A stretch of DNA of 64,000 nt from Hydrogenovibrio halophilus DSM 15072 (GTDB taxonomy: Bacteria > Pseudomonadota > Gammaproteobacteria > Thiomicrospirales > Thiomicrospiraceae): contig NZ_KB913033.1 in the NCBI RefSeq assembly GCF_000384235.1, positions 1,495,164-1,559,163 of the forward strand, read 5' to 3'. Below are positions 7,774-15,161 of the stretch, one piece after another. The stretch's first letter is position 1; every line of letters begins with the position of its first letter. Made by a program: the position numbers and the translations under genes. The notes beneath the pieces were generated by a model, which saw nothing but the letters and a program-made list of their open reading frames with translations, searched no databases and had not been told where the DNA came from.

Positions 7774-8096
7774 TGTAATGCTGGATTGTCGCGAATGAAA
7801 AAGGCGGTGGCCTTTTTTAACAGGGCATTGTCCCGCTTGGCGTCAGCCAGTTGCTGTTCCAACTCCTGAATGCGTCGATGCTCTTCGGTCAGCGCGGTTT
7901 TGCCTTCAGGGATCTCGCCGTTAAGCTCCTGACGGTATTGTCGTTTCCAGCGAGTCACCGCCGAGGCACAGGCACCGGACAATTCCATGATCTGTTTGTT
8001 GGTATAACCATCCTCGATCATGAGCTTGGCATATTCCAGTTTTTGTTTTGGACTGATGTTGAGTCGTCCTTTGCGTTTAGATCCTGTTTTTGACAT
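7770..8096 (-). CDS. IS3-family transposase OrfA (HTH and leucine zipper)
   Basis: This 108-residue protein has a helix-turn-helix (TNKQIMELSGACASAVTRWKR) near residues 32-52 and a coiled coil (EHRRIQELEQQLADAKRDNALLKK) near 70-95. OrfA binds the IS ends and, through -1 frameshifting, forms the N terminus of the OrfAB transposase. GGAG lies 6 bases before the ATG. Confidence 0.93.
   Translation of the reverse strand: MSKTGSKRKGRLNISPKQKLEYAKLMIEDGYTNKQIMELSGACASAVTRWKRQYRQELNGEIPEGKTALTEEHRRIQELEQQLADAKRDNALLKKATAFFIRDNPALQ
7812..7818 (-). other. Programmed -1 frameshift site (AAAAAAG)
   Basis: The heptamer A-AAA-AAG on the minus strand, in the LLKK codons of orfA, is the usual IS3 slip signal. 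A -1 slip here enters the orfB frame without a stop. Confidence 0.8.
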
Positions 8097-8470
8097 TGTG
8101 GTCTCCTGAATAACAGTTTGGGAAGGCTATCACAACTTCCAACTTTATTAGACCATTACAAACCGCCACGCAGGCGGCTTAGAAAACGATGTGCTGCTGG
8201 AAGTCAAATATTTCATCGTTAACCGCCACGCAGGCGGCTTAGAAATGACCTTCCGAGTCGCAAAAGCGTTCCAGAATGTTAACCGCCACGCAGGCGGCAT
8301 AGAACTTGAGCGCAAATGGCCTGAGGGCGGGCAATGCGTTCATTGCTACGCGGGGTAGTAAGATTGGACGTTACCTTTGTAATGCTTTTATTTTGATATG
8401 ATCGTTTGTATTGTTTTTTGTCCGTATAAATTGCCATAATGTTTACCCATGATTTTTTGGGGAGATGGGT

Positions 8471-9463
8471 TTGATATTTGTTCACTGCGATGATTCCAGA
8501 GAGGAAGAGATAAGTTGGCTTGAAACCAAACTGGCTGAAAAAGCCATTGCGCCGAAATACATTGAAAAGGCGAAGCGTCAGTTATACATGCTTCAGAAAG
8601 GCCTTCAGGGCGAGAAGGAGGTGGAGTATATCCTCAGGCACACATTTTCAGATCGTTGGGTGTGCATCAATAATTTGAGTTTGTTTTTGGAGGATGGTCG
8701 CCAAAGTCAGATTGATCATGTGGTTATCAGTCCGTTAAAAGAAGTTTACTTGATTGAAACAAAAAACTTTACCAATGATGTAAAGGTGGACGTTGACGGG
8801 CACTTTTCCTATAAAGATAAAAAGACACGGACTTGGAGAGGTTTTCCGTCTCCACTGGCCCAAACCGAACGGCATGAGGGAGTGTTTCGAACGGTTTTGG
8901 ACGATGCCGGGATTCAGATGGATGCGTTTTATCATTACGTCGTGGTCGGTTTTGGCGCAAATTTGTCTAAGCCCAGAAAAGGGTTTGAAAATGTTTGCCG
9001 AGCTGAAGATCTGAAAAAACTCTTTGTCGATCAGAAAACGGGATTGGTGAATTTGATGAAGAGCGTTGGAACCCTGGCGAAATCTACGGTGTCGCCACTT
9101 TCTTTTGAAGGAGAAGCCAGGCTGCTTGCGCAAGAATTAGAAGCAATGGTAAAAAAACATCACAAGACAACGGTGAAAGATTTGTCTTTTATGCTGAAAC
9201 CTCAGCCAAAGATTGAGAAGGCCGAATCTGAGTCGGTCAAATCAGTTGAACGGCTGTCCATGTCCAAGTTATTAAGGGAGCTGAAATTACCGAAAGAGGC
9301 TTTTATCCAGAAACTGACCGATTTGGGCTACATTGCCATGCAGGACAATGGGTTTATTGAGCCTACCGTTGCTGGCAAGGCGTTTGGCATAAAGCTGAGT
9401 AAAAATAAATACGGTTGGTATTGTTTGTACCCAGTACAAGAAACCGTAGAGATTTTTAAATAA
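8471..9463 (+). CDS. NERD-domain protein, probable nuclease
   Basis: The NERD (nuclease-related) domain occupies roughly residues 40-170, with GLQGEKEVEYIL, then QSQIDHVVI and LIETKNF, which supply the D...ExK residues of a restriction-endonuclease-like fold. A second region (KLLRELKLPKEAFIQKLTDLGYI...FGIKLSK) near the C terminus resembles a small nucleic-acid-binding winged helix. An ATG at 8465 abuts the Shine-Dalgarno GGGGAG, so TTG 8471, six bases from GGAG, is the better start. It lies just after the array in the same AT-rich island, so a defence role is possible, but no partner gene is seen. Substrate unknown. Confidence 0.8.
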   Translation: MIFVHCDDSREEEISWLETKLAEKAIAPKYIEKAKRQLYMLQKGLQGEKEVEYILRHTFSDRWVCINNLSLFLEDGRQSQIDHVVISPLKEVYLIETKNFTNDVKVDVDGHFSYKDKKTRTWRGFPSPLAQTERHEGVFRTVLDDAGIQMDAFYHYVVVGFGANLSKPRKGFENVCRAEDLKKLFVDQKTGLVNLMKSVGTLAKSTVSPLSFEGEARLLAQELEAMVKKHHKTTVKDLSFMLKPQPKIEKAESESVKSVERLSMSKLLRELKLPKEAFIQKLTDLGYIAMQDNGFIEPTVAGKAFGIKLSKNKYGWYCLYPVQETVEIFK

Positions 9464-9512
9464 TCACCGTTTCATGCCTTGTTTAAAGGCATCGTTTATC
9501 GGTATCAAATTC

Positions 9513-9524
9513 ACCAGGCCTGGT
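9513..9524. repeat. ACCAGGCCTGGT palindrome
   Basis: An intergenic copy between convergent genes, immediately before the terminator of the DUF2189 gene. Confidence 0.9.
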
Positions 9525-9549
9525 AAAAAATACCCCGGGGTTGCCGGGG
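9525..9549 (-). terminator. Rho-independent terminator of the DUF2189 gene
   Basis: On the minus strand the stem CCCCGG/CCGGGG with a 5-nt loop is followed by TATTTTTT. It lies 33 bp after the stop codon at 9582. Confidence 0.8.
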
Positions 9550-9581
9550 CGAATGAGGAAATCAAATGTTTCGAGTGAGTG

Positions 9582-10400
9582 TCACTCTGTTTGGTTTTCG
9601 AATTCGATCAGGTCGTTGAAGGCGTGCCAGCTGGCGTAACCCAGCAGGGGCATGATCACGACCATGAGCAACCCCATTGTTGCCAAGCCCAAGGCGACCA
9701 GCACACCGATGGTCAGTGCCCATGCGGCCATAGCGGCTTTGTTTTCTTTCACGACTTGATAACTGAGGATCATGGCGGAGATCGCGCTGACTTTTGAGTC
9801 TTTGAGCATCAGCGGTATGGTGACGACGCTGATGGTAAAGACAATGGCGGCAGCGATGAGGGCCAGAATCAGAAAATAGCCGCTAAAGGCAATGCCAGCC
9901 TCAGAGCCGATGAAGCCCATGATTCCGGTGCTGGTGTCAACAATCATTAAGTTGCCGGATTGGGCAACGGCGGTGATCATGGGAACGAAGTTGATAAAAA
10001 CGACCACAAGCACAGCCAGCGATAATGCAAACAGCACAAAGTTGGCTGTGTTATGACGCCAGGCTATCATCGATTTCAGCAGGTTGGGTTTGTGGCCTTC
10101 TTGTAATTGTTGGGAAATGGCATACAAGCCTGTGGCCAAAAACGGTGAAACCATCAAAAATAAGGTACCCGTTTGAAAGATCATGATCGGTTCGGCTTGA
10201 TAAGCTGCGTACACAAGCATGACGGCCAGCGTCATGACCAGTCCGTAAAACAGTGAGGCGACTGGTGCGTGTGCCATGTCCGTCCAGCCCTGCTTGAGCC
10301 AGCTTCCGATGTCGCGCATTTCACGGTCTTTGGAAACGAGGTGTTCGCCGTTTTCGGTAATGTGGTGATGCACGTTTGGATGAGAAAGTGTGTGTGCCAT
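9582..10400 (-). CDS. DUF2189 integral membrane protein
   Basis: This 272-residue protein has a short hydrophilic N terminus (residues 1-45, histidine-containing) and then about six hydrophobic segments. The pattern WLKQGWTDMAHAPVASLFYGL with downstream paired helices (YAISQQLQEG, LPLLGYASWHAFNDLI) is typical of DUF2189. A strong ribosome site AAGGAGGT precedes the ATG. Function is unknown; members are often found in bacteria with respiratory or sulfur metabolism. It stands alone on its strand. Confidence 0.75.
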   Translation of the reverse strand: MAHTLSHPNVHHHITENGEHLVSKDREMRDIGSWLKQGWTDMAHAPVASLFYGLVMTLAVMLVYAAYQAEPIMIFQTGTLFLMVSPFLATGLYAISQQLQEGHKPNLLKSMIAWRHNTANFVLFALSLAVLVVVFINFVPMITAVAQSGNLMIVDTSTGIMGFIGSEAGIAFSGYFLILALIAAAIVFTISVVTIPLMLKDSKVSAISAMILSYQVVKENKAAMAAWALTIGVLVALGLATMGLLMVVIMPLLGYASWHAFNDLIEFENQTE

Positions 10401-10820
10401 CGTAACCTCCTTGCCTGTTTAAGGCGTTGAAAGACCAGATGATTCAGAAAAACAACCTGGTAATTTCCGACTGGCCATTGGGGTTACTTTTATTTGTACG
10501 GATTGCCGGGCGGTTTTAAAAATCGAATTTTTTTATAAGATGCATAGATGTTTTTTGGGCTTTTTTGGGGGCTGTGATTTTGCTGAGATTTTCATGTGTT
10601 AGTTTATACCTTTGGCGAGAAGGCTGGATGCTCTGACTGGTGTTGACCTGTTTTTCCGGCTTAAGAAAGCATATTTTTTGATCTCAATGCAGGACTTTCT
10701 TGTATCGTTCGAGTTTCGTGTGTTTGAGGGTATAAGCCGTTCCTGATTAACTTGTTGTTTTTTGGTGCCTAAGAGATGATTTTGATAAGATGGTTTACAA
10801 AACCATAAGGATCTTATGTG
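10401..10820. other. Intergenic region between divergent genes
   Basis: This 420-bp AT-rich stretch holds the ribosome site of the DUF2189 gene at its left end and presumably the promoters of both flanking genes. T-rich runs near 10525-10570 are the only notable structure. I see no gene, RNA or repeat in it. Confidence 0.6.
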
Positions 10821-13703
10821 ATGTCTGGTCGAATATTTTTTCTCATTTTTGTGTTTCTTGTCCCCGGGCTGGTTAAGGCCAGTGTGGGTCAACTGACGTT
10901 GGTGACTGGGTCGGTATCGGTTGAACGAGCGCAGGACACGCGAGTCGCGGAAACGGGCATGTCACTGCAAGAGCAGGATTTTGTGGTGACAAAATCAGGC
11001 GGCCGAGCTCAGATTCGGTTTAAAGACGACACAGTGATTACGTTGAACGGCCAGACCCGCTTTGGCATTGAATCGTTTCTGTACGAGGAAGAGGGGCGTG
11101 AAGACGATGCGAAATTCAATGTTGCGAAAGGGGCTTTCAAGGCGATTACCGGTAAAATCGGCGAGCGGTCGCCGGATCGTTTTAAGGTAAACACCCGCAC
11201 TGCCACCATTGGGATTCGCGGTACCATCTTTACCGCAAAAATTCGGCCCGAGCGTGAAACCATCGCCACGTTGGATGGCCAAATCATTGTCACAGAGACC
11301 CAAACCGGAGGCATTGTAGAAATTCCATCCGGACAGTATGTAGAAGTCATGCCCGGTCAGCCGCCACAGCCGCCTCAGCCGCTTGATGATGCGGTGCTGG
11401 ATGACATCAATTCAGAAGATCCACCTCCGGCAGGCGATGATGAGACCGCTGGTGATCAAAATAATGAGACTGACTCGACAGAGTCTAATACTGTGCCTGA
11501 AGACAATGCAGTTGGTGGTAATGAGCCTGTTGGTGAGCCTAGTGACACTATGGCAGAATCCAGCGATCTACCTTCTCCAGCAACAGCACAAAATCTGCAA
11601 GAAAACGCATTACCAGTGGAAGCCGTGGAGCCAGAATCGGTAAATGATGCTCAGCGATCAAGTGCAAATGAATTAAAACAGCCTGAGCCTGAACCAGAGC
11701 CACAGCCTGAACCAGAGCCACAGCCTGAACCAGAGCCACAGCCTGAACCAGAACCACAGCCTGAACCTCCCTCCGAACCCGCAGAAGGTTACAACTTTAA
11801 CCAGGGTGAGTGGCAGTTTAACCAAGACCAGTTTGAATACGAATGGTTAGCGTATGACCAACCGGCGGCACCTACCGACCCGGCGGACGGGTACAACTTT
11901 AACCAAGGTGAGTGGCAGTTTAACCAAGACCAGTTTGAGTACGAATGGGTTGCTTACGACCAACCTGAAATGCCATCAGAACCCGCTGAGGGCTACACAG
12001 CCAGTCAAGGGGCATGGGTGTTTAACGAAACGCAATGGGTTTATGAATGGGAGGCCATTGCCAATGCATTGCGTGAGCAAACCATGCGAGGGGTGTACGT
12101 GAAAACCTTTGAGCCGATAATAGACGATGGGACGCGGACGGTGAACTGGAACAAGGCATATTTGCTTTCTGATAATACTTTAAAAGACGGGCTTGATGGT
12201 ACGGGCACAGAATTAGTGCACAGTCAGGATTGTTTTGGGTGTCAGGAGCCAATTGAAAATCCACAAACACTGGCGCGTGAGTGGGTATTTTCTTTGCCGG
12301 AAGCCTCGAATAGCTACACCGGTTTCAGTGACTTTACTCAGTCAAAAACCTTTTGGGACTATAACGGTGAACAAGTCGCCACCGCCGATGTCGATGTGTA
12401 TGTAGATTCAATGCAGGAATTTTTTATAACCTATTACGAGTCAGGCGACATCCACTATGCCGAAGCCTTTGGCGTGCCCACAGAGATCGGTCAGAAGCCT
12501 GCTTCTGGCATTGTGCGTTATCAGTCGCCTGTGAGTGATGAACAAGTGACTGTGAATTTTGATCGTGATCAGCTGATGAGTTTTTCGATGGATCAAGCGT
12601 CAGGCATGCAAGAGGTGAGCATTCGTTATGGTTCAATAGAAGAAGGCCTTGCACTGGTGGTCGGAGAGGCTGAGTATGATTACAGCCCTGAGTTTTCAAA
12701 TACTAATGCGTCCACATCTATGGTCGAGGGTGTCAACCATGGCCTGTACGGGCAGGAAGCTCAGGGTTTGGTGATTGTGACGGCATCAGAAATGGATTAT
12801 TCCCTGATGGGTTCTGCGCCAGAACGCAATCTGTTTTTAGGGTTTAAGGCGACGGATGCTCCGCCAGTCGGCACCGATGACAACAGTTCAGTGCTGACAC
12901 TCTCGGGGCTGGCAAACAGCCGTCTTGGGGGTGATGACTATGGTGAAATCACGATCAATATGACCAAATCCAATGGGCGAGTTGAAAACACAGAGGTGGC
13001 TATTTCGGACACGATTAATGAACCGATGGACTATCAGTTTCATGATGAGGGGGACTATGCAAACGGTGCCTATATTCATGATGATCGGTTTGTTACGACA
13101 TCAAAATCCAACTCGATAGACCCTGCTACTTATGATTTTGATGGCTGGATTGCTGCTTTGGATGATGAAAGTATTTTAGATAACGAGTATGTTTCTTGGG
13201 GCTACTGGGGAGCGTCTCAAGCGACGACGACAAATGGAAGTCGTGACCCTGTCCCCCCAAGCCCATGGGTGGCGGGCAAGCAGGTGAGCGAGGCGCTTGA
13301 TCATTTAAATAGCCTGTCTGACACGGTTGCATATAGCTATACGGGCACACTGATGGGCATGACCACGGATGCGTCCAATGCGGTGTATCCGATTGAGAAT
13401 GGGGTGGTGACTATGGATTTCACTTTTGGCGGCGCTTCCGATTCTCTGGATGCAGCCAGCATTGAATTTGATTCCAATGGTCAGTCATGGGCATTGAATT
13501 TGGGGTCGGGGACCGGACAAGTGTCACTGGACACGGATGCACGTTTTGGTGGTGACCTTGAAGGCACCGTTGGCGGTCAGGCCATTGACAGCGGCGCGTT
13601 TGAGGGGTTGTTTTATGGCGATGAAGCCCAGGCCATTGGGGGTCGCTTTGAGGCCATTGCCGATGAGTTAGGGGCGATGGGCGTTTTCGAAGGCAAGCGC
13701 TAA
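10821..13703 (+). CDS. Secreted FecR-domain repeat protein with TbpB-like C terminus
   Basis: A signal peptide (residues 1-21) is followed by a FecR domain (about 25-165: FKDDTVITLNGQTRFGIE, TATIGIRGTIFTAKI). Next come an acidic Asp/Glu/Pro linker, a PEPEPQ tract near 285-318, three 34-residue repeats (EGYNFNQGEWQFNQDQFEYEW) near 320-412, and a large beta-rich C terminus ending in GLFYGDEAQAIGGRFEA...GVFEGKR. That ending resembles the TbpB-type beta-barrel found in Slam (type XI) cargo. No lipobox is seen. GTG 10818 is possible, but ATG 10821 sits 9 bases from AAGGAT. The next gene, 12 bp away, encodes a Slam-like barrel, so export to the cell surface is a reasonable inference. Confidence 0.72.
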   Translation: MSGRIFFLIFVFLVPGLVKASVGQLTLVTGSVSVERAQDTRVAETGMSLQEQDFVVTKSGGRAQIRFKDDTVITLNGQTRFGIESFLYEEEGREDDAKFNVAKGAFKAITGKIGERSPDRFKVNTRTATIGIRGTIFTAKIRPERETIATLDGQIIVTETQTGGIVEIPSGQYVEVMPGQPPQPPQPLDDAVLDDINSEDPPPAGDDETAGDQNNETDSTESNTVPEDNAVGGNEPVGEPSDTMAESSDLPSPATAQNLQENALPVEAVEPESVNDAQRSSANELKQPEPEPEPQPEPEPQPEPEPQPEPEPQPEPPSEPAEGYNFNQGEWQFNQDQFEYEWLAYDQPAAPTDPADGYNFNQGEWQFNQDQFEYEWVAYDQPEMPSEPAEGYTASQGAWVFNETQWVYEWEAIANALREQTMRGVYVKTFEPIIDDGTRTVNWNKAYLLSDNTLKDGLDGTGTELVHSQDCFGCQEPIENPQTLAREWVFSLPEASNSYTGFSDFTQSKTFWDYNGEQVATADVDVYVDSMQEFFITYYESGDIHYAEAFGVPTEIGQKPASGIVRYQSPVSDEQVTVNFDRDQLMSFSMDQASGMQEVSIRYGSIEEGLALVVGEAEYDYSPEFSNTNASTSMVEGVNHGLYGQEAQGLVIVTASEMDYSLMGSAPERNLFLGFKATDAPPVGTDDNSSVLTLSGLANSRLGGDDYGEITINMTKSNGRVENTEVAISDTINEPMDYQFHDEGDYANGAYIHDDRFVTTSKSNSIDPATYDFDGWIAALDDESILDNEYVSWGYWGASQATTTNGSRDPVPPSPWVAGKQVSEALDHLNSLSDTVAYSYTGTLMGMTTDASNAVYPIENGVVTMDFTFGGASDSLDAASIEFDSNGQSWALNLGSGTGQVSLDTDARFGGDLEGTVGGQAIDSGAFEGLFYGDEAQAIGGRFEAIADELGAMGVFEGKR
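11688..11759 (+). repeat. 18-bp tandem repeat encoding PEPEPQ
   Basis: Four near-identical 18-bp units (CCTGAACCAGAGCCACAG) lie inside the FecR-domain gene. Slippage here would change protein length by six residues without a frameshift. Confidence 0.9.
11781..12058 (+). repeat. Three 102-bp repeats encoding a 34-residue aromatic motif
   Basis: Units begin at 11781, 11883 and 11985. The first two are nearly identical; the third has diverged (GYTASQGAWVFNETQWVYEWEA). Each is rich in Trp, Tyr, Phe, Asn and Gln. Confidence 0.9.
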
Positions 13704-13715
13704 CAGGAGCGGGTC

Positions 13716-15152
13716 ATGATCAAATACAAACCAAACCATGCACCAGGCCTGGTGAAAGCGCCATTTCATTGGGGCGGGTCTCTGTTGTGCGCCGCTTTGT
13801 CTGTCACGACCGTGCAGGCGCAAACGCCCAATGCGGATACTCAGGCCGCGACCTATTCGCAACAGCACACCGAACCGGTCGCGCTTAAGACATTGTTTCA
13901 AAATGCCAAAGCCCTGTACGATCAAAAGGCCTTTGAGCAGGCTTATCCGTTGTTTGATCAACTGGTGCAAAAGGCCCCGCAAAGCAGAACCTTTAACTTT
14001 TATCTGGGGCGTTCGGCCTTTGAAACACAGCGTTTTGATGCGGCGATGGCGGCGTTTGATCGGGTATTGATGCTTGAGCCCAACCATCTGCGGACGCGTT
14101 TGGAGATGGCCCGAGTCTATTTTGCACTCAAACAATTTGATATGGCGGCCATGGAAGTGCAGGCGGTTTTGGCCTCATCAGAGGATTTGCCGCCAGCGGT
14201 CAAACAGAATGCTGAAAGGTTTGCTCAACGCATTCAAGCCGAAATGAATTACAGTCCTCATTCGCACCAATTCACGTTGGTGCTGGGAGGCGAATACGAC
14301 AGCAACGTCAATAACGATTTGGGCGGGTCCGGCAGCTTTGAATTACCAGGCCTGGACGGAGTGACACTGGATAAGCGTGACGAGGTTGAGGATTATGCGC
14401 TGAGCCAGACCCTGTTGTATGAGCATGATTACGATCTAGGCGGTCGTGGCGGCTGGCACTGGCAAACAACGGCCCTGGGGTTGAATAAAAACCACCGCGA
14501 AGCACCGGAAAACGATTTGCAGTATGTGTCGTTGGAAACCGGGCCAGGATTGCGGCAGGCCAGGGGACGCTGGTCGTTTCCGTTGACGGTTGACCGTGTG
14601 TATCTGGATGGAGAAACCTATGTTTCCAATCTGTCTTTGGGAGTGGAGTACGAACACTCGCTGGAATCAAAAGTCCTGTTGACCGCTGGCTACACGGGGC
14701 GCATCAGTGAGTACGAATCGGATAACGAGGCTCGCAACGCACGCTCGCATATTGTTGATCTGTCAGCAAAGAAATTCTGGGGCGATGAAACACCGTGGGC
14801 TTTAGGGGTGGAAGCCAGAGGCGAATCACGCACTCAGAGAGAAACGCATCCGACCGATCCGGCCTCAATGAAGGAATATACGTTGCGCGCGTCGCTGTCA
14901 AAAGTGATAGATGACCACTGGCGAGTCGACAGTGGCCTGATGCGCCGCTGGAGCGATTATGATTATGAGAGCGCTTTGTTTGAAAACCAGCGTTCGGACC
15001 GGATCAACCGTTTCAGTCTGGGGGTGAGTTATAAGGTCAATGCGTCATCACTGTTGTCACTGACCGCCTCGCGTGCGATTCACGATTCCAATCAGGGCAT
15101 TTATCATTATGATAAAGACCGTGCGGCCCTGCGTTACATCCTGCAGTTCTAG
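13716..15152 (+). CDS. TPR plus outer-membrane beta-barrel protein (Slam-like)
   Basis: A signal-like N terminus precedes TPR repeats at about residues 50-175 (ALYDQKAFEQAYPLFDQLV, AAMAAFDRVLMLEPNHLRTRLEMARVYFAL). The remainder, from VLGGEYDSNVNND onward, is alternating beta-strand sequence ending in RYILQF, a typical barrel terminus. N-terminal TPR plus a DUF560-like barrel is the architecture of Slam translocons, which flip cargo such as the preceding gene product to the surface. It forms an operon with the FecR-domain gene (12 bp) and the cyclase (10 bp). The start contains a PGLVK motif encoded by the iterated palindrome. Confidence 0.7.
   Translation: MIKYKPNHAPGLVKAPFHWGGSLLCAALSVTTVQAQTPNADTQAATYSQQHTEPVALKTLFQNAKALYDQKAFEQAYPLFDQLVQKAPQSRTFNFYLGRSAFETQRFDAAMAAFDRVLMLEPNHLRTRLEMARVYFALKQFDMAAMEVQAVLASSEDLPPAVKQNAERFAQRIQAEMNYSPHSHQFTLVLGGEYDSNVNNDLGGSGSFELPGLDGVTLDKRDEVEDYALSQTLLYEHDYDLGGRGGWHWQTTALGLNKNHREAPENDLQYVSLETGPGLRQARGRWSFPLTVDRVYLDGETYVSNLSLGVEYEHSLESKVLLTAGYTGRISEYESDNEARNARSHIVDLSAKKFWGDETPWALGVEARGESRTQRETHPTDPASMKEYTLRASLSKVIDDHWRVDSGLMRRWSDYDYESALFENQRSDRINRFSLGVSYKVNASSLLSLTASRAIHDSNQGIYHYDKDRAALRYILQF
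13742..13753. repeat. ACCAGGCCTGGT palindrome
   Basis: A copy within the 5' end of the beta-barrel gene, read in frame as PGLV and followed by Lys. Confidence 0.9.
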
Positions 15153-15161
15153 AGCGCATCT

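Larger units (their letters stand above)
6890..8160 (-). mobile_element. IS3-family insertion sequence in a CRISPR repeat
   Basis: The 1271-bp element has imperfect terminal inverted repeats that begin TGTAATGGTC at both ends (6890-6914 and 8136-8160, each ending GGAAG inward). It is flanked by a 3-bp duplication AAC (6887-6889 and 8161-8163) that splits repeat 17 after GTTAAC. It carries two overlapping transposase frames on the minus strand. Ends, duplication and both frames are intact, so the insertion looks recent. Confidence 0.97.
5924..8361 (+). CRISPR. Type I-F CRISPR array, 20 repeats counting degenerate ones, interrupted by an IS
   Basis: The 28-bp repeat starts GTTAA, has a hairpin CCGTC-ACGCA-GGCGG and ends CTTAGAAA. 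Repeats begin at 5924, 5984, 6044, 6104, 6164, 6224, 6284, 6343, 6403, 6464, 6524, 6584, 6644, 6704, 6764, 6824, 6884 (split), 8218, 8278 and 8338. The first eleven carry GTCACG and the later ones GCCACG in the stem. Most spacers are 32 nt; spacer 7 is 31 and spacer 9 is 33. The repeat at 8278 ends CATAGAAC, and the one at 8338 is barely recognisable, which marks the leader-distal end. Spacer 7 (6312-6342) begins with ACCAGGCCTGGT. Spacers 6 (6252-6283) and 8 (6371-6402) are 27/32 identical. Open frames across the array (repeating VNRHAGGLE) are not genes. Confidence 0.98.

Noticed and set aside
8338-8361. Separate regulatory site after the array
   Set aside because: Its spacing (32 nt after the previous repeat) and partial identity show it to be a decayed terminal repeat.
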